Shown: positions 33,991 to 43,701, counted from the first letter of the stretch. The stretch: DNA of 64,000 nucleotides from Taibaiella sp041660405 (GCA_041660405.1 JBAZWL010000010.1:62001-126000); one strand, 5' to 3'. Notes: generated by a model from the letters alone, not told the origin. Numbers and translations: made by a program.

Positions 33991-34023
33991 AAAAAAGCCG
34001 GATAACAAAAGTTATCCGGCTAT
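33991..34023 (-). terminator. Terminator of the grpE-dnaJ unit
   Basis: AGCCGGATAAC and GTTATCCGGCT form an 11-bp stem with a 4-nt loop, followed on the minus strand by seven T. Confidence 0.88.
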
Positions 34024-34041
34024 ATACTTGCTAACCCTTAA

Positions 34042-35205
34042 TTAGCTAAAAGCATCTTTTATTTTCTCAAAAAAACTTTTTTCTTTTCTGGCTTCTTCTC
34101 CGGGCTCAAAGTTAGGAGCATCTTTCAGTTTTTCCAGTACTTTACGTTCTTCATCGTTAAGATGTTGCGGCGTCCATACTTTTACCTGCACCAGCTGATC
34201 CCCTTTACCATAACTATTAATTTCAGGGAAACCTTTTCCTTTCAGGCGGAAAATCTTGCCGCTTTGCGTTCCGGCAGGAATTTTAATTTTGGCCTTACCA
34301 TCTATGGTAGGCACTTCAACCTGTGTACCGAATATTACATCGTAAAAAGAAAGCGGTAATACATATTGCACATCATTACCATCACGGGCCAGTTCAGCAT
34401 GCTTTTCTTCCTCAATCAGGATAAGAAGATCGCCGGGCATGCCGCCACGCTCCCCTACATTACCCTTTCCACTCATGCTCAATTGCATGCCATCCTGCAC
34501 GCCTGCCGGTACGTCTATGGTTATGGTTTCCTCGCCAAAAACGCGGCCTTCTCCTTTACATGAAGTACATTTAGCCGTAATGGTTGACCCTTCGCCGTGA
34601 CAGGTAGGGCAAGCAGTTACGGTTTGCATCTGTCCCAAAAAAGTGCTTTGCACTCTACGCACCTGGCCGCTGCCACCGCAAGTATTACAAGTTTGAACTG
34701 AATTACTATCTTTTGCACCGCTGCCATTACAAGTACTGCAGTGCACATGTTTCTTTACTTTGATCTTTTTGGTTGCACCATTAGCGATTTCGGCATAAGT
34801 CATTTTCAACTTTACACGCAGGTTGGATCCGCGGGAGCCTCTGCGATTACCACCACCTTGACGGCCTCCGCCAAAGAAACTGCCAAACATATCATCACCA
34901 AATACATCTCCAAAATTGGAGAAAATATCTTCCATACGCATACCGCCGCCACCAAAACCGCCGCCATTACCTGCAGCGCCGCTCATTCCGGCGTGGCCAA
35001 ATCTGTCGTATTGGGCTTTCTTGGATGCATCGCTTAATACTTCGTAAGCTTCTGCCGCTTCCTTAAATTTATCTTCGGCAGCAGCATCCCCCTGGTTTCT
35101 GTCAGGGTGATATTGCATGGCTACTTTACGGTATGCCTTTTTAATTTCATCGGCCGATGCACCTTTCTGGACACCAAGTATTTCGTAATAATCTCTCTTG
35201 CTCAT
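34042..35205 (-). CDS. dnaJ: Chaperone DnaJ
   Basis: The 387-residue Hsp40 has a J domain with the HPD motif (YRKVAMQYHPDRNQGD), a Gly/Phe-rich linker with many Gly runs, four zinc-binding CxxCxGxG repeats (CSTCNGSG, CNTCGGSG, CPTCHGEG, CTSCKGEG) and the C-terminal substrate domain. It stimulates the DnaK ATPase; dnaK itself is not in the window. I start at the ATG at 35205 (MSKRDYYEILGV); an ATG two codons earlier is possible. It is the last gene of the grpE cluster. Confidence 0.96.
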   Translation of the reverse strand: MSKRDYYEILGVQKGASADEIKKAYRKVAMQYHPDRNQGDAAAEDKFKEAAEAYEVLSDASKKAQYDRFGHAGMSGAAGNGGGFGGGGMRMEDIFSNFGDVFGDDMFGSFFGGGRQGGGNRRGSRGSNLRVKLKMTYAEIANGATKKIKVKKHVHCSTCNGSGAKDSNSVQTCNTCGGSGQVRRVQSTFLGQMQTVTACPTCHGEGSTITAKCTSCKGEGRVFGEETITIDVPAGVQDGMQLSMSGKGNVGERGGMPGDLLILIEEEKHAELARDGNDVQYVLPLSFYDVIFGTQVEVPTIDGKAKIKIPAGTQSGKIFRLKGKGFPEINSYGKGDQLVQVKVWTPQHLNDEERKVLEKLKDAPNFEPGEEARKEKSFFEKIKDAFS

Positions 35206-35243
35206 ATACATCCTGCTCCCTTAGCCGGGACAGATTTTATAAA

Positions 35244-35591
35244 TTAGTTGTACTGTTTTATTTTTTTCCGCTTCAACAATCCGTTAGCCAATATGCCTAA
35301 TCCTGCTATACTCCACAACAACCATACCATACTATTTCGCTCATTTACAGTTTCATAAGCAATACCTCCTAAACCAATTGTTGTAATCACGCCGCCTTCC
35401 AACATCCTGCTTTTGGCTGTTTTCCTGCATTGTTCCACTTTTATTGTTTCTGCCAGGATAATAGGTATTAATTGATCCGCTACGCCTTTACTTTTAAGGA
35501 ATTTTTCCAAATCTATATTATTGCCAAAAGCCAATTTTTGCTTCAAACAATCAATTACAAAAGGTTTGGTATCAATCAATTCCTTATCCAT
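35244..35591 (-). CDS. Small membrane protein in the grpE-dnaJ cluster
   Basis: The 115-residue protein is not one I recognise. The first 65 residues are soluble and helical (LKQKLAFGNNIDLEKFLKSK). The last 50 hold two hydrophobic stretches (LEGGVITTIGLGGIAY and VWLLWSIAGLGILANGLL) and a basic tail. It starts 2 bp after the grpE stop and ends 38 bp before dnaJ, so it must be co-transcribed with them. Confidence 0.75.
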   Translation of the reverse strand: MDKELIDTKPFVIDCLKQKLAFGNNIDLEKFLKSKGVADQLIPIILAETIKVEQCRKTAKSRMLEGGVITTIGLGGIAYETVNERNSMVWLLWSIAGLGILANGLLKRKKIKQYN

Positions 35592-35593
35592 AA

Positions 35594-36250
35594 TTATTTA
35601 CCAACTATTACCTTGGCATGCCTGATAATTTTGTCATTAAGGTAATAGCCTTTCTGCACTTCGTCTATTACTTTACCTTTTAAATCTTCGGTCGGTGCAG
35701 GAATTTCTGTAATCGCTTCATGCAATTCGGTATCAAAATCCTGCTCTTTACTTTCCATTGCTTTTAAGCCTTTATTATGTAAAGTATTTTTTAACTTGTT
35801 GAATACCAAATTAATACCTTCTTTAATTAAAGCAAGATCCTCGGAGGTTTCTAACTGCTTAGCAGCTCTTTCAGAATCATCAACCACGTCTAATAAAGAC
35901 TTGATAATATCTTCGCCAGCACTTTTAATTAATTCAATGCGCTCTTTAGCATTACGTTTTCTGAAATTATCAAATTCCGCTACCAGGCGTAAATACTTAT
36001 CATTTGACTCTTTTAATTGATTTTCAAGCTGCTGCAATTTTTCATCCTCTTCATTCGTCATTTCGTCATTTAAATGTGTAGTTCCTGCCAAACTATCATC
36101 AGAATTGAAATTTATGGCAGCATCATCTATATTTTGCTCATTAGCTATGTTGTTGCTATCTGCTTCATTTTGAAGCTCTTGTTCCTTATTGGTCATACTC
36201 TTTTTTTTATTGAAGGGGTTAAACCTGCTCATCTTATTTATATTGTTCAA
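35594..36250 (-). CDS. grpE: Nucleotide exchange factor GrpE
   Basis: The protein (up to 218 residues) has an acidic disordered N-terminus, the long dimerising helix (LQQLENQLKESNDKYLRLVA) and the conserved EFDNFRKRNAKER, followed by the beta domain with MESKEQDFDTELHEAI and KVIDEVQKGYYLNDKIIRHAKV. GrpE releases ADP from DnaK. The start is uncertain between ATG codons at 36250, 36232 and 36196; the last would give MTNKEQELQNEAD. Confidence 0.95.
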   Translation of the reverse strand: MNNINKMSRFNPFNKKKSMTNKEQELQNEADSNNIANEQNIDDAAINFNSDDSLAGTTHLNDEMTNEEDEKLQQLENQLKESNDKYLRLVAEFDNFRKRNAKERIELIKSAGEDIIKSLLDVVDDSERAAKQLETSEDLALIKEGINLVFNKLKNTLHNKGLKAMESKEQDFDTELHEAITEIPAPTEDLKGKVIDEVQKGYYLNDKIIRHAKVIVGK

Positions 36251-36295
36251 TTATTTTGCCAAACTTATTTTTTGCCAAATTGACATTGCAAGCTT

Positions 36296-37264
36296 TTAAT
36301 ATTGCCGGTTCAATAACCAAAGTGCTAATTGTTTCAAAGGGAGTTTTTTTTCTTCAGGTAAATTGATTTTTTCAAGATGATTAAATGATTGTTCAGAATA
36401 TTGATTTATAATGTCTTTGCTATGCTTGTCTATATTTAAATCGAGATAAATCTTCCTGATACCTTCTACTTTTTCCTCTTCTTCCCTTTGTATCAATTCA
36501 TCCATTACCATTAATGCTCCTTCATTGGCAAGCTCCCTCGATTTCAACATCAGGAATGTTTTTTTATTGGCCCTGATATCGCCACCTGGCTTTTTACCAA
36601 TTTTCTCTTCCGATCCGAAAGTGTCCAGATAATCATCCTGAAGCTGGAAAGCAATTCCGAGGTTTTTCCCGAATTCATATAAATGATGTGCATCTTCATC
36701 GGAAGCGCCGGAGAGTATGGCGCCCATTTCCAAACTCGCAGCAAGTAATACAGAGGTTTTTAATTCAATCATTTTCAGATATTCATCTATAGTTACTTCA
36801 TCTTTTACTTCAAAATCCATATCCCATTGCTGGCCTTCGCATACTTCAATGGCTGTTTTATTGAAAATAGTAAAAACTCGCGGTAAATAGGTTGGATTAA
36901 CCTTACCCAAACAATGGTAGGAAAAAATGCCCATCACATCGCCCGATAAAATTCCTGTTGTTAAACCATACTTTTCATGGACCGTTAGCTTTCCTCTCCG
37001 TAATGGCGCTTTATCCATAATGTCGTCATGAATAAGTGTAAAGTTATGAAACAATTCCACGGCCATTGCTGCATTATATGCGTCTGCATTGATGCCATTG
37101 AACATTTCGGCGGCCATAAGGCACAAAGCAGGACGAATTCTTTTTCCCCCGGCTTCGAGTAAATAACGGCAGGGTTCATAAAGGTTTTCCTGGTTTTCAG
37201 GAAAAGGTATAGATGTTTTCAGGTGCTGTTCAAACAGCAAAGAAATATCCTGGAATGATCTCAT
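36296..37264 (-). CDS. Polyprenyl diphosphate synthase
   Basis: The 322-residue protein has both aspartate-rich motifs of trans-prenyltransferases: the first in LIHDDIMDKAPLRRGK and the second in QLQDDYLDTFG, plus GGKRIRPALCLMAAE. It joins isopentenyl diphosphate units to make a C15-C40 chain for quinones or carriers; chain length is not readable by eye. I use the ATG at 37264 (MRSFQDISLLFEQHL); the frame's first codon is a TTG inside a TAGCTTTG promoter-like box (37286-37293). Confidence 0.92.
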   Translation of the reverse strand: MRSFQDISLLFEQHLKTSIPFPENQENLYEPCRYLLEAGGKRIRPALCLMAAEMFNGINADAYNAAMAVELFHNFTLIHDDIMDKAPLRRGKLTVHEKYGLTTGILSGDVMGIFSYHCLGKVNPTYLPRVFTIFNKTAIEVCEGQQWDMDFEVKDEVTIDEYLKMIELKTSVLLAASLEMGAILSGASDEDAHHLYEFGKNLGIAFQLQDDYLDTFGSEEKIGKKPGGDIRANKKTFLMLKSRELANEGALMVMDELIQREEEEKVEGIRKIYLDLNIDKHSKDIINQYSEQSFNHLEKINLPEEKKLPLKQLALWLLNRQY

Positions 37265-37520
37265 GAAACAATTTTCTGTTGGTCGCAAAGCTAAGATAGA
37301 AAATGCAATGTTCAGGATAGAAAATTACCTTTTAATCGTTGCGACAAGATAAAATCCAGTTGCATTTATATTATCATAATGTATATAAATAAAACTAACC
37401 TGGCAGATTTTGGAGACTTAATGGAGAAATTGTCACATTATTGTCATAAAAGGAAGGTTTTTTGCTTCAGAATTTCAATTAAATTAATCATATTTATCTA
37501 TGAATAGATTAGGCTCATAA

Positions 37521-37552
37521 TTTGGTTCTTCTAATATAAATTAATACTTTTG
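37521..37552 (+). promoter_or_regulatory. Promoter of the L,D-transpeptidase gene
   Basis: TTTG (37521-37524), 20-nt spacer and TACTTTTG (37545-37552) match the Bacteroidota consensus exactly. The leader would be about 42 nt. The rest of the 336-bp gap holds nothing else I can identify. Confidence 0.75.
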
Positions 37553-37600
37553 AACAACTCGGTTCGAAATTTCCAACATTAAAAAATTAAATTAGAATCT

Positions 37601-38500
37601 ATGCAAAAAATCAGAGTGGGTTTGTTGATGATGGTTATGTGTGCGTCTTCATTTTTTGTGAAAATAGTTAAAGGGGAAGAAACTTCAAAAGTTACCAGTT
37701 CCAAAGTAAGTGTTCTGCAAAAGGCAGATAATATTTACAACAGGATCAATTTCGGTAAGTCAGAACCGCTATCGCGCGAAGTATTTTACAAAGCTTATAC
37801 AGGTTACCTCAACCTTAAGGATGCCGGAAAGTTAGACCAGGATCATCCGATTATCAGTATTTGCGACTTCAGTTTATCTTCTAATGTAAAACGTCTTTGG
37901 GTTATCGACCTTAAAGATTCCCGTGTACTTATTAATAGCCTGGTGGCTCATGGACAAGGTACCGGAGAAGAATTTGCCATGAAATTTTCCAATACTGAAA
38001 ACTCTCACCAGAGCAGTCTTGGGTTTTATGTAACTGAAGACACTTATATTGGTGACAATGGATATTCTCTTAAGCTTAATGGAATGGATGCCGGCTACAA
38101 TGATGCTGCGTACGACAGAGCAATCGTAATGCACGGTGCAGATTATGTTTGCGATTCCTATATCCGGGATAATAAAAGGCTTGGCCGTAGCTGGGGTTGT
38201 CCTGCAGTGCCGGCTGCTACAGCAAAGAATATTATTAATACTATAAAGAACAAAACCTGTCTTTATATTTACTACCCTAACAAAAGCTATCTGGCAAAAT
38301 CGGTATGGCTGAATAAGTCGCCTAAGATTTCGCAGGATGAATTGATAAGGGAAGAGTTCCTTAAAATGAATAAAGCAACTACGCAGCCAGTTCAGTTGGC
38401 AACAGCTTCTGCAGACTCTATTAAAGAAAAAGAAGCCGTAGTTAATGCTACACCTTCCGAATACGAATACCAAGGCGTTAAGCTTGCTGTAGGTAGATAG
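37601..38500 (+). CDS. Murein L,D-transpeptidase catalytic domain family protein
   Basis: The 299-residue exported protein has a hydrophobic N-terminal segment (VGLLMMVMCASSFFVKIV) and a YkuD-like catalytic part: LINSLVAHGQGTGEEFAMKF, IVMHGADYV with the active-site His and RLGRSWGCPAVP with the catalytic Cys in the SxGC motif. It should cross-link or modify peptidoglycan stem peptides in the periplasm. The last 60 residues are low-complexity and unlike the family core. It is monocistronic, with a consensus promoter and a strong terminator. Confidence 0.9.
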   Translation: MQKIRVGLLMMVMCASSFFVKIVKGEETSKVTSSKVSVLQKADNIYNRINFGKSEPLSREVFYKAYTGYLNLKDAGKLDQDHPIISICDFSLSSNVKRLWVIDLKDSRVLINSLVAHGQGTGEEFAMKFSNTENSHQSSLGFYVTEDTYIGDNGYSLKLNGMDAGYNDAAYDRAIVMHGADYVCDSYIRDNKRLGRSWGCPAVPAATAKNIINTIKNKTCLYIYYPNKSYLAKSVWLNKSPKISQDELIREEFLKMNKATTQPVQLATASADSIKEKEAVVNATPSEYEYQGVKLAVGR

Positions 38501-38532
38501 TGTACTTAGTCGTCTCAAAATAATTTTCGCAA

Positions 38533-38562
38533 AGCGTGGCCCTCGGCCACGCTTTTTTTATC
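38533..38562 (+). terminator. Terminator of the L,D-transpeptidase gene
   Basis: AAGCGTGGCC and GGCCACGCTT pair around CTC, followed by a T-run. Confidence 0.88.
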
Positions 38563-38749
38563 GGGTAACGGAAAGCCTTCTGCTTATTAAGAATTGAATC
38601 TTGTAACCCGATAATGTATCCTTCCTCAGGCAGCTCAATTCTTCTTCCGGTTTAAAAGCATTCCTATTTCCTATCTGAATATATTTGGAATATTGTCCGC
38701 CCCATACCTTCCCACTGTTTGTGAAGCATGGAAGGTGCTGCCATATTGA

Positions 38750-39250
38750 TTATCTAAACTGTTTTCGTTGTGATGACGCAACAAACAACTCCATACTTTT
38801 TCGAACCAGTACCTGATTGGATTCGACCGGCTCTTTATCGATCGCAACCAGATAAAATAAAGATCTTATCTGAATTTTCAATGTTGCATTTTCTTTTTTC
38901 AATCTCTGTAGCAGGTAATTATCAGAAAGTATCGGTAAAGTTATTAAGCAGTAATACTACTCTACCATAAAGACTCAATAATGCTATCAGTGCCGGACCA
39001 TTCAGGCCTTTGATCAGCAGGTTATCTTTAATAGGATACATGGTGAAATGAGGCTGTATGCTTTTCTTCAACGTTCGGTTTTTAACCACTCGGATAAGAG
39101 GTAGCTTTCTTAATAAACTATATTATTATTGTCATAAATAATATACAATGGCTTACCTGCATAAAAAGCGATGCTTCATCAAAAAACCGGATTTTTTCAT
39201 ATGAAGAAGTCACATTTTTACAGGACAAACACAAATTGGTCATCTTAAAT
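38750..39250 (-). pseudogene. Decayed remnant of a T9SS-sorted protein
   Basis: The 980-bp gap from 38501 to 39482 contains no intact gene. On the minus strand, about 39100 down to 38922, a frame reads TMYPIKDNLLIKGLNG, then LYGRVVLLLNN before a stop, which closely fits a T9SS type A sorting domain (normally YPNPVKDxLxIKG and GRVVL). The motif lacks two residues and the frame breaks near 38924; a second frame continues with FYLVAIDKEP and NQVLVRK, like the end of such a domain. Scattered open fragments extend to about 38570 and 39250. I see an old, inactivated cargo gene; the passenger part is not recognisable. The 66-codon plus-strand frame at 38770 has no support. Confidence 0.5.
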
Positions 39251-39482
39251 TAAAACCTATTGAATGTGAAAGTTCAATACAAAAATTGTGATCAGGAAAG
39301 AGATTTGCATTGGCGTTCTTTTGCTGATTGATATTTCCATCTTATACCTTTATAATCCGAAGCCTAATAATAGCTTATACATCAAACAATTAACCTTTAA
39401 AATCAATTAAGGGTTTTGATAATTGTTGCCTGTCTTATTCACGTACCTGTTATGACCATAATTTATTAAAAATATAATTTAT

Positions 39483-41204
39483 ATGAAATCGAAGATGAAT
39501 TCCGGTTCCCAACCAACATTTAATAAAAGCCAAAAGAAAACGGATACTGGAAAGAATACCCATTTCAATGCAGATTGGAAAGCTGAACTGGATGCAGTAA
39601 CTCCCCGATATTTAGTACCATTGCCCTTTATAATTTTAACCGTTTTATTCATTCTTACGGGCGTGCTGCTATTCGATGCTAAATTATTCCTGATGAGCGA
39701 CGATGCGGATTATATTATAGAAGCCTACAAATTTGTTCATGAAGGAGTTTATCCAACGGGTAGGTCTAGCCTGTACACGGTTGTATTGGCTTTACCAGTT
39801 GCTATATTTGGAACGCAAATCGTTATTCTTAAATGCTTTTCCTTCCTTTGTGCCCTTGTTGGTTTTCTTATCCTGGCATATTCTTTAAAGAATAAAGTAA
39901 GTGGCTGGGCGCTCTACCCGGTACTTGTTCTTTCTGTGATCAATTGCTCGATCCAATATTATAGCAGCTCCAATCTATCTGAAGCTTTTTTCATGATGAT
40001 TCAATATGCTTACATCGCGATAGTTTTCGCTTTAATAAATAAACTTAAGACAAATACTTCCGGAAATATTAATCGTTATTGGCTTGTTGTAGGATTGATG
40101 TCCTTGCTTATTTCTATTAGTAAGAATATTGCCATTGTAGCGCCTGTAGGATTATGCGTGTACTTTTTGTTAAAGAAAGAGTGGAAGAATTCATTTTGGG
40201 CAATGCTTTCTTTCTTAATATTTAAGATTCCATACGAAATTTTTCTAAGGTTAGCCTTCACAAGAAATACACTTATAAGTCAATGGGACCAGGTAATGGC
40301 AAAGAATCTTTATCATCATGAACACGGGATGGAAACGTTTTCCGGTTTTATTGATCGGTTCTTAGCCAATAGCAAAATCTATTTGTCACAGATCACACTC
40401 AACGAATTCGGATTCAACATTTCCAACTCCTCATTAACTGCTATTACCATATGTTTTGTATTACTTCTTCTTTATGGACTGATACACGCCTATAAAAAGA
40501 ATAATTACATTTTTTTTATAGGCATTTACACCGCTGCAATATGTGCAGGTACTTTCTTTGCCTTACAACCTGCTATATATCAAGGGAGAATTATCATTAT
40601 AGTTGTGCCTTTATTATTTTTATTATCCCTTTATTCTATTCTGGCATTATTAGAAAAACTAAATAAAAATATGCCTCACTTTAGCATAATTAGTGTATCC
40701 ATTATCTTATTTTTTCTCTTAATTACAAATATTAAAAGAACTTCCGATAAAATAAGTGAAACCTTTCCGGTGTTCGCGGAAAATATCAGAACACAACCAT
40801 TTTATGGCTATACAAACGATTGGATAAGTTATCTTGAAATGGGAAGCTGGATAAAACAAAACATCCCGGATAGCATTCCCATAGCAGCTCGAAAACCTAA
40901 TTCTCTTACGGTTTATAGTGGTGGCAGGCCCTTCGTAGGTATATATTCTTTCCCAACGAATCTAAACGCAAACCAGCTATTGGAAAAACTCAAAAAAGAA
41001 AATATAAAATACCTGGTTGTGGCAAGCATTAGAGCCAATGCTGAATTCTCTGCGCCCAATAATATCATTACTACAATTCACAATTATATTGCAAAAATTG
41101 AATCGGCCTACCCAGGTACCTTCAGGCTTGTCCATAAAACCGGTAAAGAGGAACCTTGCCTGCTTGCGGAAATAAAATATCCCAAAGTGTTGAAACCGAT
41201 GTAA
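39483..41204 (+). CDS. Multi-pass membrane protein, GT-C glycosyltransferase-like
   Basis: The 573-residue protein has about ten to eleven membrane segments beginning at residue 43 (LVPLPFIILTVLFILTGVLL), a first outer loop with the acidic pair LMSDDADYIIEAYKF, and a soluble C-terminal domain of about 150 residues. This is the layout of ArnT/PMT-type (GT-C) enzymes, which move sugars from polyprenyl carriers; the DD in loop 1 fits their catalytic acid. The donor and acceptor are unknown. The first 40 residues are hydrophilic and unusual. It is a single gene ended by a perfect palindrome. Confidence 0.75.
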   Translation: MKSKMNSGSQPTFNKSQKKTDTGKNTHFNADWKAELDAVTPRYLVPLPFIILTVLFILTGVLLFDAKLFLMSDDADYIIEAYKFVHEGVYPTGRSSLYTVVLALPVAIFGTQIVILKCFSFLCALVGFLILAYSLKNKVSGWALYPVLVLSVINCSIQYYSSSNLSEAFFMMIQYAYIAIVFALINKLKTNTSGNINRYWLVVGLMSLLISISKNIAIVAPVGLCVYFLLKKEWKNSFWAMLSFLIFKIPYEIFLRLAFTRNTLISQWDQVMAKNLYHHEHGMETFSGFIDRFLANSKIYLSQITLNEFGFNISNSSLTAITICFVLLLLYGLIHAYKKNNYIFFIGIYTAAICAGTFFALQPAIYQGRIIIIVVPLLFLLSLYSILALLEKLNKNMPHFSIISVSIILFFLLITNIKRTSDKISETFPVFAENIRTQPFYGYTNDWISYLEMGSWIKQNIPDSIPIAARKPNSLTVYSGGRPFVGIYSFPTNLNANQLLEKLKKENIKYLVVASIRANAEFSAPNNIITTIHNYIAKIESAYPGTFRLVHKTGKEEPCLLAEIKYPKVLKPM

Positions 41205-41214
41205 TTTTATCCTA

Positions 41215-41266
41215 TTGCAAAAAGTAATCCCGAAAGATTTAAATCTTTCGGGATTACTTTTTGCAA
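41215..41266. terminator. Perfect 52-bp palindrome between convergent genes
   Basis: Two 26-bp arms, starting TTGCAAAAAGTAATCCCG and mirrored exactly with no loop bases, lie 10 bp after the upstream stop. With A-runs and T-runs at the arm ends it is a bidirectional terminator. Confidence 0.88.
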
Positions 41267-41306
41267 TAACTTCTTCCTTGTTTTGTGGAATCAATTTTGC
41301 CTTTTA

Positions 41307-43571
41307 TTATTTCTTTACAAACCTCGCATTAAATGAAGAACCATCATTTGAATAACGGATGCTATACACTCCTGAAGACAATGCTTCTATATTCAGTTGA
41401 ATACTTCCACCGGTTAATGTTATATTTTCCTTTTTCAGAATCATTCTACCCAAGTGGTCAAATACAATCAGGTCATTCTTTGAAGTTCTTACTGTTTCAG
41501 GAATAGTGATATTTAATTGATTAGTTGCCGGATTAGGGTAAACCTCAAGGATTTGGTTCTGATCATAGTTATCATCGATACCTAAGCCAGAAGCCCTTAC
41601 ACCCAGGCTACCGCCAAAAATACCATAGTTGCTTACAAATTCAGCATAGCTATAGTTAGTTTCAGATCCCAGATTCCAGTGAGTAGCATCAGCAGTAGTT
41701 GCATTAGCATAATATTTCACTGCACTAGCCGGAGCAGACGATGGATTGTTAGCTGCGTTCTGGTTGCTAAATGCAACTACAGACAATTGGCTTGACTGAC
41801 TTAGTGCAGGTATAGAGCCTTTAATATCCAGGAAATCCTGGTTGGTAAAAGGGAAACGAATACTTACAGGAGCTGTTGGTTGTGCTACACCAGTGGCCAG
41901 GGTTACATTCCAGGTACGGTTCGCTTCTTTCCAGCTGCTTTGTGCATAAGGTGCAGTAACCGTTCTGCCAATATTAGTAGCATATCCCGCAGTTGTTGTC
42001 ATCTTAACTTCCATACCGGTTGCATCAACATTGCCAATGCTTTGACCATTTGCTTTGATCATTAATAATAACTCATCATCAGCTTCAGCAGCTGTATTGT
42101 TATCGTAATAGAAATAAGTCCAGGAACCATCGTTACATTGGCGGTTGGCAATTCTTGTCGTATTTGTTACAGCAAGCGTTTTCAATGGCTGAAAACTGCT
42201 CAGGCAAGGTTTGGTTGCTATTTTTGACCTAATAAGATTACCAGGTAAAGGACCAAAGCCAAATGCGAAATTGATACCGTAAGAAGTAAGATGGCAATAA
42301 CTCATAATGGTACCGCCAGTTGGGTCAGGGCTCAGGCCAGATGGGCAACCACCTTCAGTAGGATAACAATCATCAATAGCTCCACCTGGCCAGCTGCAGC
42401 TTTGCGTATGTGGGGAACCTATATTGTGACCAATTTCATGAGTAGAGGCTTCAACATCCCAAGAATAGATCGGAACCTGTGGAATGGTATTCAATACTTC
42501 GTTATCTGCCATACTAAACGGACCATACCATACTCCCGATCCCTGGTCAAATACAGGAGTCTGACATAAAACATCCAGCCAGGCAAGACCACCTAATGGA
42601 GGCCATCCGCCTTCATTGTAACCGGAAACTAAATGAGCAATATCTCCAATGAAATTACTTTGCGTCTCTTCTCCAAATTTAATTAACACTTCATCAGAAC
42701 CTCCATAAGTATAGCCGTCCGGAGTACTGTTTACTACTGTTTCAGACATTACAGCATTTATACCTTCATTATTATATAGTGTTGAAATGACATTGAATAA
42801 GCTTGTCAGGTAATTTACACAGCTGGTCATATTGCTGTTTCTAACTAAAAACAGCTCATGATCTGCTTGCATGGAAACCCTTAGTTTATGACAACCACCA
42901 AAAGTACCCTTTGCTGCCGAATTATTATCAGCATCATGATTGAATTTATTCATGGCATCAGTTACACCGCACTTTGCTGTTCTCTTGTTTTTAATATCTG
43001 CCTCGCGAAACAAAAGATAATTATCCTTGTTGATACCCGGATTGGCATAGTTTAGTACCAGATTATAATTTCCACTTTCGGGTGTGCTGAACACAGCAGC
43101 AATATCATCGTTATTAAAAGTAAATGCTGCCAATGAATTGAGCTGGTTTGTCAGGATCCCCCTGTAAAAAACTCCGGTCTCAATTGAAACGGCTTTCTTC
43201 TTTCCATCACTGCCACGCTCATAAATTTTAAAGCCATCGTCGAGAATGTTGTAGCTATATAAGGTAAAAGCATGGTTGCCATCCCTCAATGGTAACGAGA
43301 AAGAAATTAAAGGGCTAGCTGCACTTTTTAGTGTATTTAAGGCAGCTTTGTTCAATTTCAGATAAATAACATTATTGATTTCTCCGTCTACTGTTACGTC
43401 ACGCTGGGAAGATAATGTAAACAAATCATAATTGGTGGCTTCTTGTGTGGATAGTGATTGTTGTACTGCAGAAGCCAAAGTGTTAGGTGATTGTGCTTGC
43501 AAAGGTCTACTAAAGAATATTGTGCAAAACAGGCACAGGGAAAATTTTAAGGCTGTTCCAGGATTCATCAT
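41307..43571 (-). CDS. Secreted M12-type zinc metalloprotease with T9SS sorting domain
   Basis: The 754-residue protein has a signal peptide (1-26, ending LQAQ), a propeptide-like region, and a reprolysin-like catalytic domain with the zinc site HEIGHNIGSPH (HExxHxxGxxH) and a downstream Met-turn region TIMSYCHL. A beta domain follows, and the last 80 residues are a T9SS sorting domain starting at LEVYPNPATNQLNI and ending NARFVKK. It should be released or anchored at the surface and degrade proteins. Cys pairs in CSWPGGAIDDCYPTEGGC suggest disulfides. An ATG at 43568 is an alternative start. Confidence 0.92.
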   Translation of the reverse strand: MMNPGTALKFSLCLFCTIFFSRPLQAQSPNTLASAVQQSLSTQEATNYDLFTLSSQRDVTVDGEINNVIYLKLNKAALNTLKSAASPLISFSLPLRDGNHAFTLYSYNILDDGFKIYERGSDGKKKAVSIETGVFYRGILTNQLNSLAAFTFNNDDIAAVFSTPESGNYNLVLNYANPGINKDNYLLFREADIKNKRTAKCGVTDAMNKFNHDADNNSAAKGTFGGCHKLRVSMQADHELFLVRNSNMTSCVNYLTSLFNVISTLYNNEGINAVMSETVVNSTPDGYTYGGSDEVLIKFGEETQSNFIGDIAHLVSGYNEGGWPPLGGLAWLDVLCQTPVFDQGSGVWYGPFSMADNEVLNTIPQVPIYSWDVEASTHEIGHNIGSPHTQSCSWPGGAIDDCYPTEGGCPSGLSPDPTGGTIMSYCHLTSYGINFAFGFGPLPGNLIRSKIATKPCLSSFQPLKTLAVTNTTRIANRQCNDGSWTYFYYDNNTAAEADDELLLMIKANGQSIGNVDATGMEVKMTTTAGYATNIGRTVTAPYAQSSWKEANRTWNVTLATGVAQPTAPVSIRFPFTNQDFLDIKGSIPALSQSSQLSVVAFSNQNAANNPSSAPASAVKYYANATTADATHWNLGSETNYSYAEFVSNYGIFGGSLGVRASGLGIDDNYDQNQILEVYPNPATNQLNITIPETVRTSKNDLIVFDHLGRMILKKENITLTGGSIQLNIEALSSGVYSIRYSNDGSSFNARFVKK

Positions 43572-43649
43572 ATTGATTTAATATTATTTTTTTGCGAAAA
43601 TAAAGTATTTACATGATAAATGGCGTACATGTAAGTGTGGCTAAAAAAG

Positions 43650-43683
43650 AAAGAGCAGCGAATAATTTCGCTGCTCTTAAAAG
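43650..43683 (-). terminator. Terminator of the aconitase gene
   Basis: AAGAGCAGCGAA and TTCGCTGCTCTT form a 12-bp stem with T-rich flank on the minus strand. Confidence 0.85.
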
Positions 43684-43701
43684 GATATTATTCAAAATGG
43701 A

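Noticed and set aside
38770..38970. 66-codon plus-strand frame in the gap after the L,D-transpeptidase
   Set aside because: It lies antisense to the decayed sorting-domain remnant, has no recognisable features and no promoter.
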